Positions 37,197-46,082 of a stretch of DNA of 64,000 nucleotides are shown here, piece by piece (the stretch's first letter is position 1; every line of letters begins with the position of its first letter). This stretch comes from Leifsonia sp. AG29 (GTDB lineage Bacteria > Actinomycetota > Actinomycetes > Actinomycetales > Microbacteriaceae), in contig NZ_VMSF01000001.1 in NCBI RefSeq assembly GCF_009765225.1, positions 1,612,001 to 1,676,000 on the forward strand, written 5' to 3'. A program made the translations under genes and the position numbers. The notes beneath the pieces are model-generated. The model was not told the DNA's origin. It saw nothing but the letters and a program-made list of their open reading frames with translations, and searched no databases.

Positions 37197-37945
37197 CCTT
37201 CCTCTCGGGGCCGAAGCCGCGGATCATCGCGCATCGAGGCCTCGCTCTCGAGGCACCGGAGAACACGCTCCTCGCCTTCCTGAAGGCGCTGAGCGCGGGC
37301 GCTACGCACCTCGAGACGGATGTGCACGCCTCGGCGGATGGGGTCGCCGTGATCAGTCACGACCCCGACCTGTCCAGGACCGCAGGCCGCGAGGTCCGCG
37401 TGGGGCAGCTGACGATGACGGAGCTCCGCCGCGTCCAGCTGGGCCAGGGACAGGGGTTCGCGTCTCTCGCCGAGGCTCTGGAGGCCTTCCCTGAGGCCCG
37501 GTTCAACGTCGATGTGAAAGGCGACGACGCCGTCGAGCCGACCGTCCGCGCGATCCGCGAGGCGCGCGCCCCCGATCGGGTGCTCATCACCAGCTTCTCC
37601 TCGGCCCGAAGGCGGCGCGTCGTCCAAGCACTGCCCGGAGTCGCGACCTCGCCGGGCGTCTCCGAGTTCACGACCGCGCTGGCCGGCGCCAAGCTCGGTC
37701 TGGGCGCCGTCACGCGGCGGTCGCTCGCCGGATTCACGGCTGTCCAGGCGCCTCGGCGTCGAGGACCCGTGTCGATCGTCACCCGGCGCACGGTCCGGCG
37801 CTTCCAGGAGGCCGGCGTCGAGGTCCACGTCTGGACGATCAACGACCCGGCGGAGATGACCCAGCTGCTCGACCTGGGCGTGGACGGCATCGTCACCGAC
37901 CGTTGCGACGTCCTCCACGCGCTCCTCGCGGAGCGACGAGCCTGA
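37193..37945 (+). CDS. Glycerophosphodiester phosphodiesterase
   Basis: 250 residues of TIM-barrel GDPD fold. It opens with RIIAHRGLALEAPENTLLAF (catalytic His, Arg and the PENT motif), then LETDVHASADGVAVISHDPDL (metal-binding Glu/Asp and second His). FNVDVKGDD and VWTINDPAEM are further family motifs. It hydrolyses lipid-derived glycerophosphodiesters to glycerol-3-phosphate. There is no signal peptide. The GTG at 37193 overlaps the SPFH stop by 4 bases, giving a three-gene operon. Confidence 0.93.
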   Translation: MTFLSGPKPRIIAHRGLALEAPENTLLAFLKALSAGATHLETDVHASADGVAVISHDPDLSRTAGREVRVGQLTMTELRRVQLGQGQGFASLAEALEAFPEARFNVDVKGDDAVEPTVRAIREARAPDRVLITSFSSARRRRVVQALPGVATSPGVSEFTTALAGAKLGLGAVTRRSLAGFTAVQAPRRRGPVSIVTRRTVRRFQEAGVEVHVWTINDPAEMTQLLDLGVDGIVTDRCDVLHALLAERRA

Positions 37946-37997
37946 TCCTTTCCGCCGCCGCCGTTCACTGTGAGCCCGCTGACAGTAGGGCGGCCCC

Positions 37998-38024
37998 GGA
38001 AAGAGAATCCCCAGCTTGACGGTT
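37998..38024 (+). promoter_or_regulatory. Possible SigR/SigH-type promoter of rbpA
   Basis: GGAAA (37998-38002) then GTT (38022-38024) with a 19-base gap, similar to the GGAA ... GTT promoters of thiol-stress sigma factors that control rbpA in Streptomyces. The match is partial. A TTGACG at 38016 could be an alternative vegetative -35. Confidence 0.3.
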
Positions 38025-38062
38025 TATAACTGTGAGGATTCGCGCACAGAGGAGACCACACA

Positions 38063-38434
38063 ATGGCAGATCGCAGTTTGCGCGGAATGAGGCTTGGCGC
38101 CCAGAGCCTACAAAGCGAAGAAGGCGTCGTCTACTCTCCGCGTTCCCATTACACCTACGCCTGCACCGTCTGCGGCAAGGAGACCGATATGGTCTTCTCC
38201 GCCGACGCCGAGGCCCCCGACACCTGGGAGTGCAAGCACTGCGGCCACGAGGCCCGGCTGCTCGTCGGCGACATCCCCGTCGAGGTCGACCACTCCGACG
38301 TCAAGACGCCGCGGTCGCACTGGGACATGCTGCTCGAGCGCCGCACCCGCGCCGAGCTCGAGGAACTCCTGGAGGAGCGCCTCCAGTACCTCCGGGCCCG
38401 CCGCGGCGCCGGAGAGCACAAGCACAGCGCCTGA
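38063..38434 (+). CDS. rbpA: RNA polymerase-binding protein RbpA
   Basis: A 123-residue essential actinobacterial transcription factor that binds RNA polymerase and the housekeeping sigma factor. Seen: MADRSLRGMRLGAQSLQSEE (N-terminal tail), a zinc-ribbon-like core with YACTVCGKE and WECKHCGHEA, and the sigma-interaction domain TPRSHWDMLLERRT. Length is normal. The ATG at 38063 follows AGAGGAG. A strong hairpin lies 25 bases after the stop. Confidence 0.97.
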   Translation: MADRSLRGMRLGAQSLQSEEGVVYSPRSHYTYACTVCGKETDMVFSADAEAPDTWECKHCGHEARLLVGDIPVEVDHSDVKTPRSHWDMLLERRTRAELEELLEERLQYLRARRGAGEHKHSA

Positions 38435-38458
38435 CGCTCCCGGGTTCTCCCGGACCCC

Positions 38459-38492
38459 GAAAGCCGCCCCGCCGATGGCGAGGGCGGCTTTC
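38459..38492. terminator. Bidirectional hairpin between rbpA and lnt
   Basis: GAAAGCCGCCC pairs with GGGCGGCTTTC around a 12-base loop. The arms carry AAA/TTT at their bases. It sits between two convergent genes and could stop both. Confidence 0.75.
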
Positions 38493-38520
38493 GCCTGTCC
38501 GGGCTCGATCCCGGACCGGT

Positions 38521-40062
38521 TCAGCGCAGTGCTCGGCGTGGTGCCGGAGACGGCTCACGCCGGGAGGCGGACGCGACCATCAGACCGAAGAGACCGAGTC
38601 CCATGACGAGGATCTCGATTCCGCGGCTGAGAAGAGTCGCAGGTGTCGTCGTGGTCCCGAGGGGCACCTCCGCGATCATGTGGCCCGGCCGGAACGGCGG
38701 TGTGCTCGCGATGGTCCGGCCGTCGGGCCCGATGATCTGGCTGCTTCCGACGGTGGAGATGTTGACGAGCGATCTCCCCGACTCGATGGCGCGCAGGCGG
38801 GCGATCGCGAGCTGCTGCTGGTTCTCGTCGGTCTCCCCGAAGTCCGCGTTGTTCGTCTGCGCGAGGATGATCTGGGCGCCGCCGTGCATCATGTCGGTCA
38901 GCAGTTGGTCGTCGACGATGTCGAAGCAGATCGAGATGCCCGCGCGCACACCGTCGACGGCGAAGACGTTGTCCCTCGTCCCCGGCGTGTAGTCGCGTCC
39001 GATGAGATCGATGAGGCTCGGTGCGAACGGACGCCAGAAGGCGCGATCCGGAACGTACTCCCCGAAAGGAACGGGATGCTTCTTGTCGTAGAAGTCGACG
39101 GCACCGCGCCCGGCCTTCCACAGCAATGACGTGTTGTAGTAGTCGCCACCGCGGTACGTGATCGTGCCGACCACGAAGGGCGCGCCCATCTTGCGGCTCA
39201 GCGCGTCGAGGATGGAGGCGTAGCTCGGCTCGCGGGTGGGGTCCGGAAGCGCCGACCCCTCCGGCCACACGACCATGTCCACCTTCTGATCGGTGATCTT
39301 CAGGGTCTCTGCGACCTGCGCGTTGAACACCGCGCCGACCGGCGCATTGTCGAAGTAGCCTGCCGGGCCGTTGCCCTGCACGGCCGCGATACGGGTGGAG
39401 CCGTGCGTCGTCGCCGGCCAGGCGGGAATCGCGAGGACGAGCGATACGGCGACGCCCGCGAGGAGCCACCGCTGCACGCCGGGAAGGTCAGCCGCGATGG
39501 CGAGCTCCACCGCGAACGCGACCAACCAGACCATCGCGAAGCCGACGCCCGAGATCCCCAGCCACGCGACCAGCGGGGCGAACGGGCTCGTCGACTGCGA
39601 CTCCGCGACGCGGCCCCACGAGAAGCCGCCGTAGGGCCAGGTCCCCGTGACATACTCCCGGAGGATCCAGAGGCCGGCGACCACGACCGGGACCAGGCCC
39701 AGCCTCCCGAGGAGCGTGGGGAAGGCTCGCGGCACCCACCGGTAGGCGAGCGAGATCAGTACGCCTCCCGCTCCCCAGAACAGCGCTTCGAAGGTCGACA
39801 GGGCCACCCACGGCACCGGGCCGAGATAGAGCGCCGTCCAGGACACGTGAACGAGGTAGAAGGCCTCACCCGCGACGAAGCCGATGAGGAAGGCGGTGCC
39901 CGCGCGGCGTCCCCGCTGGGCCAGCAGCACCATGGCGATACCCAGGAAGGTGAGCGGCCACCAATCCTTGTCGGGGAAGCCCGCATCAAGGACCGGCCCG
40001 GCGGCGGCCGCCATCAGCAGCGCGAGCCACAGCGGGAGCGGGGCGAGGCGCGGTGGGGTCAC
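38521..40062 (-). CDS. lnt: Apolipoprotein N-acyltransferase
   Basis: 513 residues. Six to seven N-terminal membrane segments precede an extracytoplasmic nitrilase domain. The triad is visible as VVWPEGSALPD (Glu), FYDKKHPVPFGEYVP (Lys) and AGISICFDIVDD (Cys). It adds the third acyl chain to lipoproteins after Lgt and LspA. I prefer GTG 40062 (TAAGCT 8 bases upstream); TTG 40107 would overlap helY and has no ribosome site. Confidence 0.93.
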   Translation of the reverse strand: MTPPRLAPLPLWLALLMAAAAGPVLDAGFPDKDWWPLTFLGIAMVLLAQRGRRAGTAFLIGFVAGEAFYLVHVSWTALYLGPVPWVALSTFEALFWGAGGVLISLAYRWVPRAFPTLLGRLGLVPVVVAGLWILREYVTGTWPYGGFSWGRVAESQSTSPFAPLVAWLGISGVGFAMVWLVAFAVELAIAADLPGVQRWLLAGVAVSLVLAIPAWPATTHGSTRIAAVQGNGPAGYFDNAPVGAVFNAQVAETLKITDQKVDMVVWPEGSALPDPTREPSYASILDALSRKMGAPFVVGTITYRGGDYYNTSLLWKAGRGAVDFYDKKHPVPFGEYVPDRAFWRPFAPSLIDLIGRDYTPGTRDNVFAVDGVRAGISICFDIVDDQLLTDMMHGGAQIILAQTNNADFGETDENQQQLAIARLRAIESGRSLVNISTVGSSQIIGPDGRTIASTPPFRPGHMIAEVPLGTTTTPATLLSRGIEILVMGLGLFGLMVASASRREPSPAPRRALR

Positions 40063-40099
40063 GAAGGGAGAGCTTAAGGCATGCGGCTCAGCGGCCCGC

Positions 40100-42526
40100 T
40101 CAGGCAACGGACGAGTACGCCACGATCCCGCGCCGGATCGCGTCGAGAGCCTGGCGCGCGACCCGGCCGACGTTGCCCTGGGCGACCAGGGAGAGCTGAT
40201 CGAGCAGGTCGATCGTCTGCTTGGCCCAGCGCACGAAGTCGCCCGCGGCCATGTCCGCCTCCGTGAGGACCGCGTTCAGCCCCGAGCCGCGCGCCCACAG
40301 GTGCATCGCCAGGGCGAGCGCCGTCGAGGGCGGCTCACTGCCCGGGAGGCGATGCTCGCGTTCGAGGTCGTCGAGACGCGCCCACAGGTCGGTGGTGCGG
40401 TCGAGGGCCGGGCGGAAGGCGCCGCGGGGCAGCGACCGCTCGTGCGCGAGCCCTTCGTCGCGGCGCGGCTCGAAGACGAGCGCGCACGCCATCGCCGCCA
40501 GGCTGGGGGCATCGAGGTCTTTCCAGACGTTCCGGCGCAGGCACTCGGCGACGAGCAGGTCCCGCTCGCCGTAGATCCGCTTGAGCGTGCGTCCGTGCAC
40601 CGTCAGAGCGGTTTCACCGTCTTCCGAGGTCAGGTAGCCGAGTTCGAGAAGGACATCCGAGACGCGGTCGAAGACCTTGGCGACGGCCCCCGTGCGCGAC
40701 TGGATCTGCGCGCTGAGGCGGTCCGTGTCGCGCTTGAGCTTGAAGAACCGCTCCGCCCACCGCGCGTGCTGCTCGCGATCCGGGCAGCGGTGGCAGGGGT
40801 GCTCCTTCATCCGCTTGCGGAGAGCGTTGAGCTGCCGCTGGCGGCGCTCCTTCTCGGCATTGGAGGCGTTGTCGACGCGTTTCCGCTCGAGATCGGTGAG
40901 TTCCCTGCGGATGCCCGCGTACTCGCGGAAGTCGCCCAGATGGCACGTCATGGCGTCGACGTAACCCGCGAGGGACTCCTCCTGCTGCTTCACCTTGCGC
41001 GCCAGATCGACGACCGCCCGGTCGGCCTGGAACTGGGCGAAGGACGATTCCAGGATCTCGCGAGTGCGCGCACGCCCGAACTGGTCGATGAGGTTGACCG
41101 CCATGTTGTACGTCGGCCGGAAGCTCGAGTTGAGCGGGTAGCTCCGCCGGGAGGCGAGGGCCGCGACCGACTGCGGATCGAGTCCGTCCTCCCACTGGAT
41201 CACCGAATGGCCCTCGACGTCGATGCCGCGCCGGCCCGCCCGCCCGGTCAGCTGCGTGTACTCCCCCGGCGTGATCGGGACGCGCGCTTCGCCGTTGAAC
41301 TTCTCGAGCTTCTCGAGCACGACCGTCCGGGCCGGCATGTTGATCCCCAGGGCGAGGGTCTCCGTCGCGAAGACCACCTTCACGAGCTTGCGCCGGAACA
41401 GCTCCTCCACCACCTCCTTGAAGGCCGGAAGCAGTCCGGCGTGGTGGGCCGCGACGCCTCGCTCGAGGCCTTCCAGCCACTCCCAGTAGCCGAGGACGGC
41501 GAGATCTTCGTCGAGAAGGGTGCGACAGCGCTCCTCGACGAGCGCGCGGATCTCCTCGCGCTCCCGGGCGTCGGTGAGCCGGACGCCGGACCGCAGGGTC
41601 TGCAGCACCGCCTGATCGCAACCGTTGCGGCTGAAGATGAAGAAGATGGCGGGCAGCAGGTTCCGCTCGCCGAGCAGGTGCACGATGTCGGCCCGGCTCA
41701 TCCGGAACGAGTCGGGGCGCCCGCCCCGCGAGTGATACCTCCCGACGTCTTTCATCTGGCGACTGCTCAGCGTGCGCCCGCCGTAGCGAGCCATCTGGAC
41801 GAGCTCCGGATTGACCCGGTTCGTCGCCGCGAGGCCCGAGGAGTCGAAGAGATCGATCAGCTTGGAGCGCATGAGGATGTGCTGCTCGAGCGGAACGGGG
41901 CGCTCCTCCGACACGATGACGTCGGTGTCGCCGCGGACGGCCTGGAGCCAGTCGCCGAACTCCTCCGCGTTCGAGACGGTGGCGCTCAGGGAGACCATCC
42001 GCACCTCCGATGGGAGGTGGATGATGACCTCCTCCCAGACGGCGCCGCGGAACCGGTCCGCGAGGTAGTGCACCTCGTCCATGACGACATACGCCAGATC
42101 GCTCAGGAGGTCGGAGTCGGCGTACAGCATGTTGCGCAGGACCTCGGTCGTCATCACGACGATCCGCGCGTGCGAGTTGATGTTGGTGTCGCCGGTGAGG
42201 AGGCCGACCGACTCCGGTCCGTACGCCTCCGCGAACTCCTGGAACTTCTGGTTGCTCAGCGCCTTCATCGGCGTCGTGTAGAACACCTTGGCGTTCGCCT
42301 CGCGCATCGCGAGGAAGACGGCGAATTCGGCCACGACGGTCTTCCCCGCTCCGGTCGGAGCGGCGACGAGCACGCTCCGACCGTTCTCGAGGCTGGCGCA
42401 CGCCTCACGCTGGAACGGGTCGAGGTCGAACCGCTGCGCGGCCCGGAAGGTCGCGAGGAGGGGCTGTCGGGCGCTCTGCCGGGAGGCCGCGTAGCGCTCC
42501 GCCGGAGACAGCGTCTGGTCGGTCAC
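40100..42526 (-). CDS. helY: Ski2/Mtr4-like superfamily 2 helicase HelY
   Basis: 808 residues. Walker A APTGAGKT, then VMDEVHYLADR (DEVH box), SLSATVSNAEEFGDWL, LALGINMPARTVV and TGRAGRRGID (motif VI) cover the two RecA domains. The C-terminal half has a zinc-binding-like insert with HPCHRCPDREQHARWAERF. It is thought to act in RNA metabolism. The order helY-tatC-tatA-pafC-pafB matches Mycobacterium tuberculosis. I place the start at GTG 42526, 6 bases after TAGGGT (leaderless); ATG 42529 would leave only 3 bases. Confidence 0.93.
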   Translation of the reverse strand: MTDQTLSPAERYAASRQSARQPLLATFRAAQRFDLDPFQREACASLENGRSVLVAAPTGAGKTVVAEFAVFLAMREANAKVFYTTPMKALSNQKFQEFAEAYGPESVGLLTGDTNINSHARIVVMTTEVLRNMLYADSDLLSDLAYVVMDEVHYLADRFRGAVWEEVIIHLPSEVRMVSLSATVSNAEEFGDWLQAVRGDTDVIVSEERPVPLEQHILMRSKLIDLFDSSGLAATNRVNPELVQMARYGGRTLSSRQMKDVGRYHSRGGRPDSFRMSRADIVHLLGERNLLPAIFFIFSRNGCDQAVLQTLRSGVRLTDAREREEIRALVEERCRTLLDEDLAVLGYWEWLEGLERGVAAHHAGLLPAFKEVVEELFRRKLVKVVFATETLALGINMPARTVVLEKLEKFNGEARVPITPGEYTQLTGRAGRRGIDVEGHSVIQWEDGLDPQSVAALASRRSYPLNSSFRPTYNMAVNLIDQFGRARTREILESSFAQFQADRAVVDLARKVKQQEESLAGYVDAMTCHLGDFREYAGIRRELTDLERKRVDNASNAEKERRQRQLNALRKRMKEHPCHRCPDREQHARWAERFFKLKRDTDRLSAQIQSRTGAVAKVFDRVSDVLLELGYLTSEDGETALTVHGRTLKRIYGERDLLVAECLRRNVWKDLDAPSLAAMACALVFEPRRDEGLAHERSLPRGAFRPALDRTTDLWARLDDLEREHRLPGSEPPSTALALAMHLWARGSGLNAVLTEADMAAGDFVRWAKQTIDLLDQLSLVAQGNVGRVARQALDAIRRGIVAYSSVA

Positions 42527-42532
42527 CATCCC

Positions 42533-42538
42533 ACCCTA
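42533..42538 (-). promoter_or_regulatory. -10 box for a leaderless helY transcript
   Basis: TAGGGT on the minus strand, 6 bases before GTG 42526. Confidence 0.4.
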
Positions 42539-42570
42539 TGCCGCGACGGCCACGGCACCGACGGGCCCGC

Positions 42571-43362
42571 CTATGCCGCGAGTTCCGCTTCGAGGCGCGA
42601 GGCCGCCCGGGCCGCCCGCCGGTCGTGCAGCCACGCGACGCCGTAGGCCGCGAAGTACAGCGCGACCATAGGGATCGCCAGGAGGAACATCGAGAGCACG
42701 TCAGCCGCCGGCGTCGCGATGGCGGTGAACAGCGCGATGAGGATCAGGGCCCAGCGCCACGACGCGATGATCGACTTGGCGCTCAGCACGCCCACGAAGT
42801 TGAGCAGCACCAGGAACACCGGGAGGACGAAGGCGATCCCCACGGCGATCACGAGCTTCATGATGAAGTCGAAGTACGTCTTCGCCTGGATGATCGCGGA
42901 GTCCTGCTCGGGCGCGAAGCTCGTGAGGAGGCTGACGATGTGCGGCACGAGGAGCCAGCCGCAAACGCCCCCCGCGATGAACAGCGGGACCGCCGTGAAG
43001 AAGAAGCCGAACCCGTACTTCAGCTCCTTGCGCGTGAGCGCGGGGACGAAGAACGCCCAGATCTGGTAGAGCCAGACCGGACTGGAGATGATGGCGCCGA
43101 TGGTGATCGCCATCTGCATCTTGAGGTCGAAGGCGCCCGTGATGCTGTCGTAATTGAGCATCGCCTCGCGGTTCTGCTGCTTCGCGATCTCGGTGATCGG
43201 GCCGCGCAGGGCGTCCATCACCGGGCCGGCGAGAAACCACCCGATGATCGAGCCGCCGAACAGAGCCAGCGCGGAACGGAAGAGGCGTTTGCGAAGCTCG
43301 ATGAAGTGCTCTGTGAGCGACATCCGCCCTTCGCGGTTCTTGCCTCGCTTCGTCGAGGCCAC
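42571..43362 (-). CDS. tatC: Sec-independent translocase TatC
   Basis: 263 residues with six membrane helices, the receptor of the twin-arginine export pathway. The conserved N-terminus MSLTEHFIELRKRLFRSAL is present, as are FFLTAVPLFIAGGV-like text and PLVMLS-type loops (FVLPVFLVLLNFVGVLSAK). The start is GTG 43362, adding 13 basic residues; ATG 43323 is the alternative. It begins 4 bases after the tatA stop, so they are co-translated. Confidence 0.96.
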   Translation of the reverse strand: MASTKRGKNREGRMSLTEHFIELRKRLFRSALALFGGSIIGWFLAGPVMDALRGPITEIAKQQNREAMLNYDSITGAFDLKMQMAITIGAIISSPVWLYQIWAFFVPALTRKELKYGFGFFFTAVPLFIAGGVCGWLLVPHIVSLLTSFAPEQDSAIIQAKTYFDFIMKLVIAVGIAFVLPVFLVLLNFVGVLSAKSIIASWRWALILIALFTAIATPAADVLSMFLLAIPMVALYFAAYGVAWLHDRRAARAASRLEAELAA

Positions 43363-43366
43363 CGGG

Positions 43367-43636
43367 TTACGGCTTCGGCTTGGATTCGGTCGCGGGGTCG
43401 GTCACGGCGGGGGCCGGTGCCGGGGTGACCGCGGTGTCGGCCGGGGTCGCGGGAGCCGTCGCGGACGTCTCGGGCGTCTCCTTGCCGTCCTTCTTCATCT
43501 CCTCGACCTCGCCCTTGAAGATCCGCATGGACTGGCCGATGCTCTTGGCGAGAGCGGGAAGCTTGGGCGCACCGAAGAGGAGCAGGATCACAGCGAGGAT
43601 GATGAGCAGGTGCCATCCGGTCAGGCCTGCGAACAT
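43367..43636 (-). CDS. tatA: Sec-independent translocase TatA
   Basis: 89 residues. One membrane helix (LTGWHLLIILAVILLLFG) is followed by the TatA hinge FGAPKLPALAKSIGQSMRIFK and an acidic, then Pro/Ala-rich tail. It forms the Tat pore with TatC. The ribosome site AGGAC lies at the end of the upstream gene. Confidence 0.95.
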   Translation of the reverse strand: MFAGLTGWHLLIILAVILLLFGAPKLPALAKSIGQSMRIFKGEVEEMKKDGKETPETSATAPATPADTAVTPAPAPAVTDPATESKPKP

Positions 43637-43640
43637 GAGA

Positions 43641-43991
43641 TCAAGTCCTTCGAATCAGGTGGGCGTAGCGGTTCGGGTCCGCCTGGACCAGTAGTTTACC
43701 GCGTCTGACCCGGGCATCCCTGCGAGCTTGCCTTGCGACCGCGCGTTCCGCCAAGCGTTCCGAGCGCTGCTCGTGCAGCTCCGCGAGGTCGGCGAAGACC
43801 GCGGGATGGAACGGCTCCTCGCTGAGTTCGTCAGCGTGGCGGCCGAGCACCTCCGTCTTCGCGAGCAGGTCGGCCGCGTCGCGTCCGGCGGCGACAACTT
43901 TCCGGAACAGCCACCAGGCGAAGAAGGCGAGCATGCCCAGAAGGCCGAGCACGAGCACCGACCAGATCAGGAGCCAGGACCACCAGGGCAT
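43641..43991 (-). CDS. Membrane-anchored hypothetical protein of the Tat-Paf block
   Basis: 116 residues. An N-terminal helix (WWSWLLIWSVLVLGLLGML) is followed by a charged helical body rich in Arg/Ala (RSERLAERAVARQARRDARV). No family recognised. It lies between pafC and tatA with a TAGGCT box 6 bases before its ATG, so it may start the tat transcript. Short gaps suggest operon membership. Confidence 0.78.
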   Translation of the reverse strand: MPWWSWLLIWSVLVLGLLGMLAFFAWWLFRKVVAAGRDAADLLAKTEVLGRHADELSEEPFHPAVFADLAELHEQRSERLAERAVARQARRDARVRRGKLLVQADPNRYAHLIRRT

Positions 43992-43997
43992 GCAGCG

Positions 43998-44003
43998 AGC
44001 CTA
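43998..44003 (-). promoter_or_regulatory. -10 box for a leaderless transcript (tat operon)
   Basis: TAGGCT on the minus strand, 6 bases before ATG 43991, between pafC and the tat genes. Confidence 0.45.
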
Positions 44004-44019
44004 CCCGGGAAGGACGTGA

Positions 44020-44994
44020 TCAGCGGTAGCGGTCGGCGCCCGCGCGTGCCCAGTCCGCCACAACGCGCCGGGCCTCAGGCGGATCCAGGACGGTAAGGAC
44101 TCCGGCCAGTCCCGCCACGAGTCGCTTCAGTCCGTGGAAGTGCGCCACCCGGACGCTCGTGCGCACCATTCCATCGTGCTCCGACCGAGCCGCACCCTCC
44201 GGGATGTAGTCCTCGATGAGCGGCACCGCCGAAGCGGCAACCTCCACCGACACGAGCTGGTCGTCGGGCGTGCCGGTGAAGAGCGTCTCGGGGAGCTTCA
44301 CGTCGCCCGGGCGGTACGTGATCGCCTCCTGCGTGGCGACCAGCCCGTCGATGCGGTCCAGCCGGAAGGTCCGGATCGCGGTGCGGAGGTGATCCCAGCC
44401 GCGGAGGTACCAGTCCTGGTCGACCGACTCGATGCGGAGCGGGTCCACCCGGCGGCGCTCCTTCTCTCCGCGCGAGTTCCGGTAGTCGAATTCGACCTGG
44501 GTCCCGGCCACCACCGCGTCCCGGATCGTCGCAAGAGTCTCGTCGGTGTGCGACCGGGCCACCGCGAGCTGACTGGGCGCCGCGGACGCCCCGCGTGCCA
44601 GCTTGGCCATCAGCGACCCGATCACATCGCGATCGGCGTTCTCCGGCAGGGCGGTGAGGTACTGGAGGCCGGCGATGAGCGCGGCAGCCTCCCGCGCGGA
44701 GAAACGCGGGGAGTCGTCGATCGCGACCTGGTGCGTGAGCACGATCTGGTCGTTGTCCTCGAAGTCGTCCCAGGAGATGTCGAACAGGTCGCCCGGTTGG
44801 TACGCGTTGGTCTCCCCCGGCACGCCTGAGACGGCGATGAGCCGGACGGCGTCGCGCAACTGCTCCTGGTCGACGCCGAAGTGATCCGCCGCCTCGGCGA
44901 CGCTCACCCGGTCGCGGTCCATGAGGTACGGCACGAGCGCGAGGAGGAAGGCGAGCTTGTCCTGAGCCTGCATCGGTTTGCGGCGCTCAGCCAT
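44020..44994 (-). CDS. pafC: WYL-domain regulator PafC
   Basis: 324 residues: N-terminal winged HTH (VSVAEAADHFGVDQEQLRDAV), middle region, WYL domain (VEFDYRNSRGEKERRRVDPLR, SVDQDWYLRGWDH) and C-terminal WCX-like extension. With PafB it activates the LexA-independent DNA damage response of actinobacteria. The ATG at 44994 overlaps the pafB stop and has GGGAGGAG upstream. Confidence 0.94.
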   Translation of the reverse strand: MAERRKPMQAQDKLAFLLALVPYLMDRDRVSVAEAADHFGVDQEQLRDAVRLIAVSGVPGETNAYQPGDLFDISWDDFEDNDQIVLTHQVAIDDSPRFSAREAAALIAGLQYLTALPENADRDVIGSLMAKLARGASAAPSQLAVARSHTDETLATIRDAVVAGTQVEFDYRNSRGEKERRRVDPLRIESVDQDWYLRGWDHLRTAIRTFRLDRIDGLVATQEAITYRPGDVKLPETLFTGTPDDQLVSVEVAASAVPLIEDYIPEGAARSEHDGMVRTSVRVAHFHGLKRLVAGLAGVLTVLDPPEARRVVADWARAGADRYR

Positions 44995-46063
44995 CGGCAC
45001 GCTCCTCCCGGGTGGCACGCGCGCCGGCGGCCGAGTCGTCGTGAGCCGACGCCACGCTGTCCAGCCGCTCTACGACCTTCCTGCGCACCTCGTCCGGCGA
45101 GAGGACGAGCACTTCGGGCCCGTAGGACGCGAGCTCGTCGGCCAGGATGTTCACGTCCGAGTAGTTGACCGTCAGCCGCGACGGCTCACCGTCCGCCCCC
45201 GCGGAGACCGCGTCGCCGTACCGCTTGCTGAGGCGGGTGGCCGCGTCCGTCCCAGCCGTGACCTCGATCTCGGCGACGTTGGCCCGCCAGATCCGCTCGA
45301 GCTCGTCGAGCGCGCGCTCGGCGAAGCCCTCTCCGTCGGCCTCGTAGTCGGCCGGATCGAACGGGCGCGAGGTCAGCTTGACCGGTCCGACGATGCGGGA
45401 GAGCAGGAAGGTCCGCGATTCCTCGACGCCCCGGTCGATGCCCTGGAGGTGCCACCGGCCCTCGTGCTGAACGAGCGCCAAGGGTGCCACAGTGCGCACC
45501 CGGGACGCGCTCTCACCGGGTTTCAGGTACGGGAACTGCACCAGCACGTGACGCTCCAGCGCCTGGCTCAGCGGCTCGAAAGCGCTCTCGCGGACGCGCA
45601 ACCGCGGGGCGTACCCGACGACCGGGTCGTCCGCCTCCACGCCGAGCGACCGCAGCTTCATCAGCGCGCGCCGGGACTCGCCCGAGAGCGATCCCTCCCG
45701 CCACACGGTCGCCGCCAGGGCCAGCAGCGTGATCTCCGCGGGCGAGAACGAGATGTCCTCGGGAAGGTCGTATGCCCCTTTGGGAATGCGATAGCGCAGC
45801 AGCTGATTGTTGCCGGCCGCGTCCGGCGCCTCCACCGTCTCGAGCGGGACACCCAGGTCGCGGATGTCGTCCTTGTCGCGCTCGAACTGGCGCTCGAGGC
45901 TCGAGTTGTCGCCATGAGGCGCGTACCGCTGCCGATAGCCCTGAACGGTCGACAGGATCTCGTTCTTGGTCAGGCCGTTCTCCGTCGCCAGCAGCGCGAG
46001 GACGAGGCTGAACAGGCGCTCCTCGACCGGGACGCGCGACGGCGATGACGAGGATCGGGACAC
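44987..46063 (-). CDS. pafB: WYL-domain regulator PafB
   Basis: 358 residues: HTH (GLTKNEILSTVQGYRQRY, LERQFERDKDDIRDLG), WYL region (VRTVAPLALVQHEGRWHLQGID) and C-terminal extension. It is the partner of PafC, forming a DNA damage-responsive activator. No pafA or proteasome gene is visible nearby, although these genes were named for that context. GTG start 6 bases after TAGGAT. Confidence 0.94.
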   Translation of the reverse strand: MSRSSSSPSRVPVEERLFSLVLALLATENGLTKNEILSTVQGYRQRYAPHGDNSSLERQFERDKDDIRDLGVPLETVEAPDAAGNNQLLRYRIPKGAYDLPEDISFSPAEITLLALAATVWREGSLSGESRRALMKLRSLGVEADDPVVGYAPRLRVRESAFEPLSQALERHVLVQFPYLKPGESASRVRTVAPLALVQHEGRWHLQGIDRGVEESRTFLLSRIVGPVKLTSRPFDPADYEADGEGFAERALDELERIWRANVAEIEVTAGTDAATRLSKRYGDAVSAGADGEPSRLTVNYSDVNILADELASYGPEVLVLSPDEVRRKVVERLDSVASAHDDSAAGARATREERADG

Positions 46064-46069
46064 CCGTCC

Positions 46070-46075
46070 ATCCTA
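46070..46075 (-). promoter_or_regulatory. -10 box for a leaderless pafB transcript
   Basis: TAGGAT on the minus strand, 6 bases before GTG 46063. Confidence 0.5.
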
Positions 46076-46082
46076 GTGCGGG

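Noticed and set aside
40063-40107. Upstream TTG start for lnt
   Set aside because: It would overlap the helY end, has no ribosome site and adds 15 residues that do not look like a signal or membrane segment.
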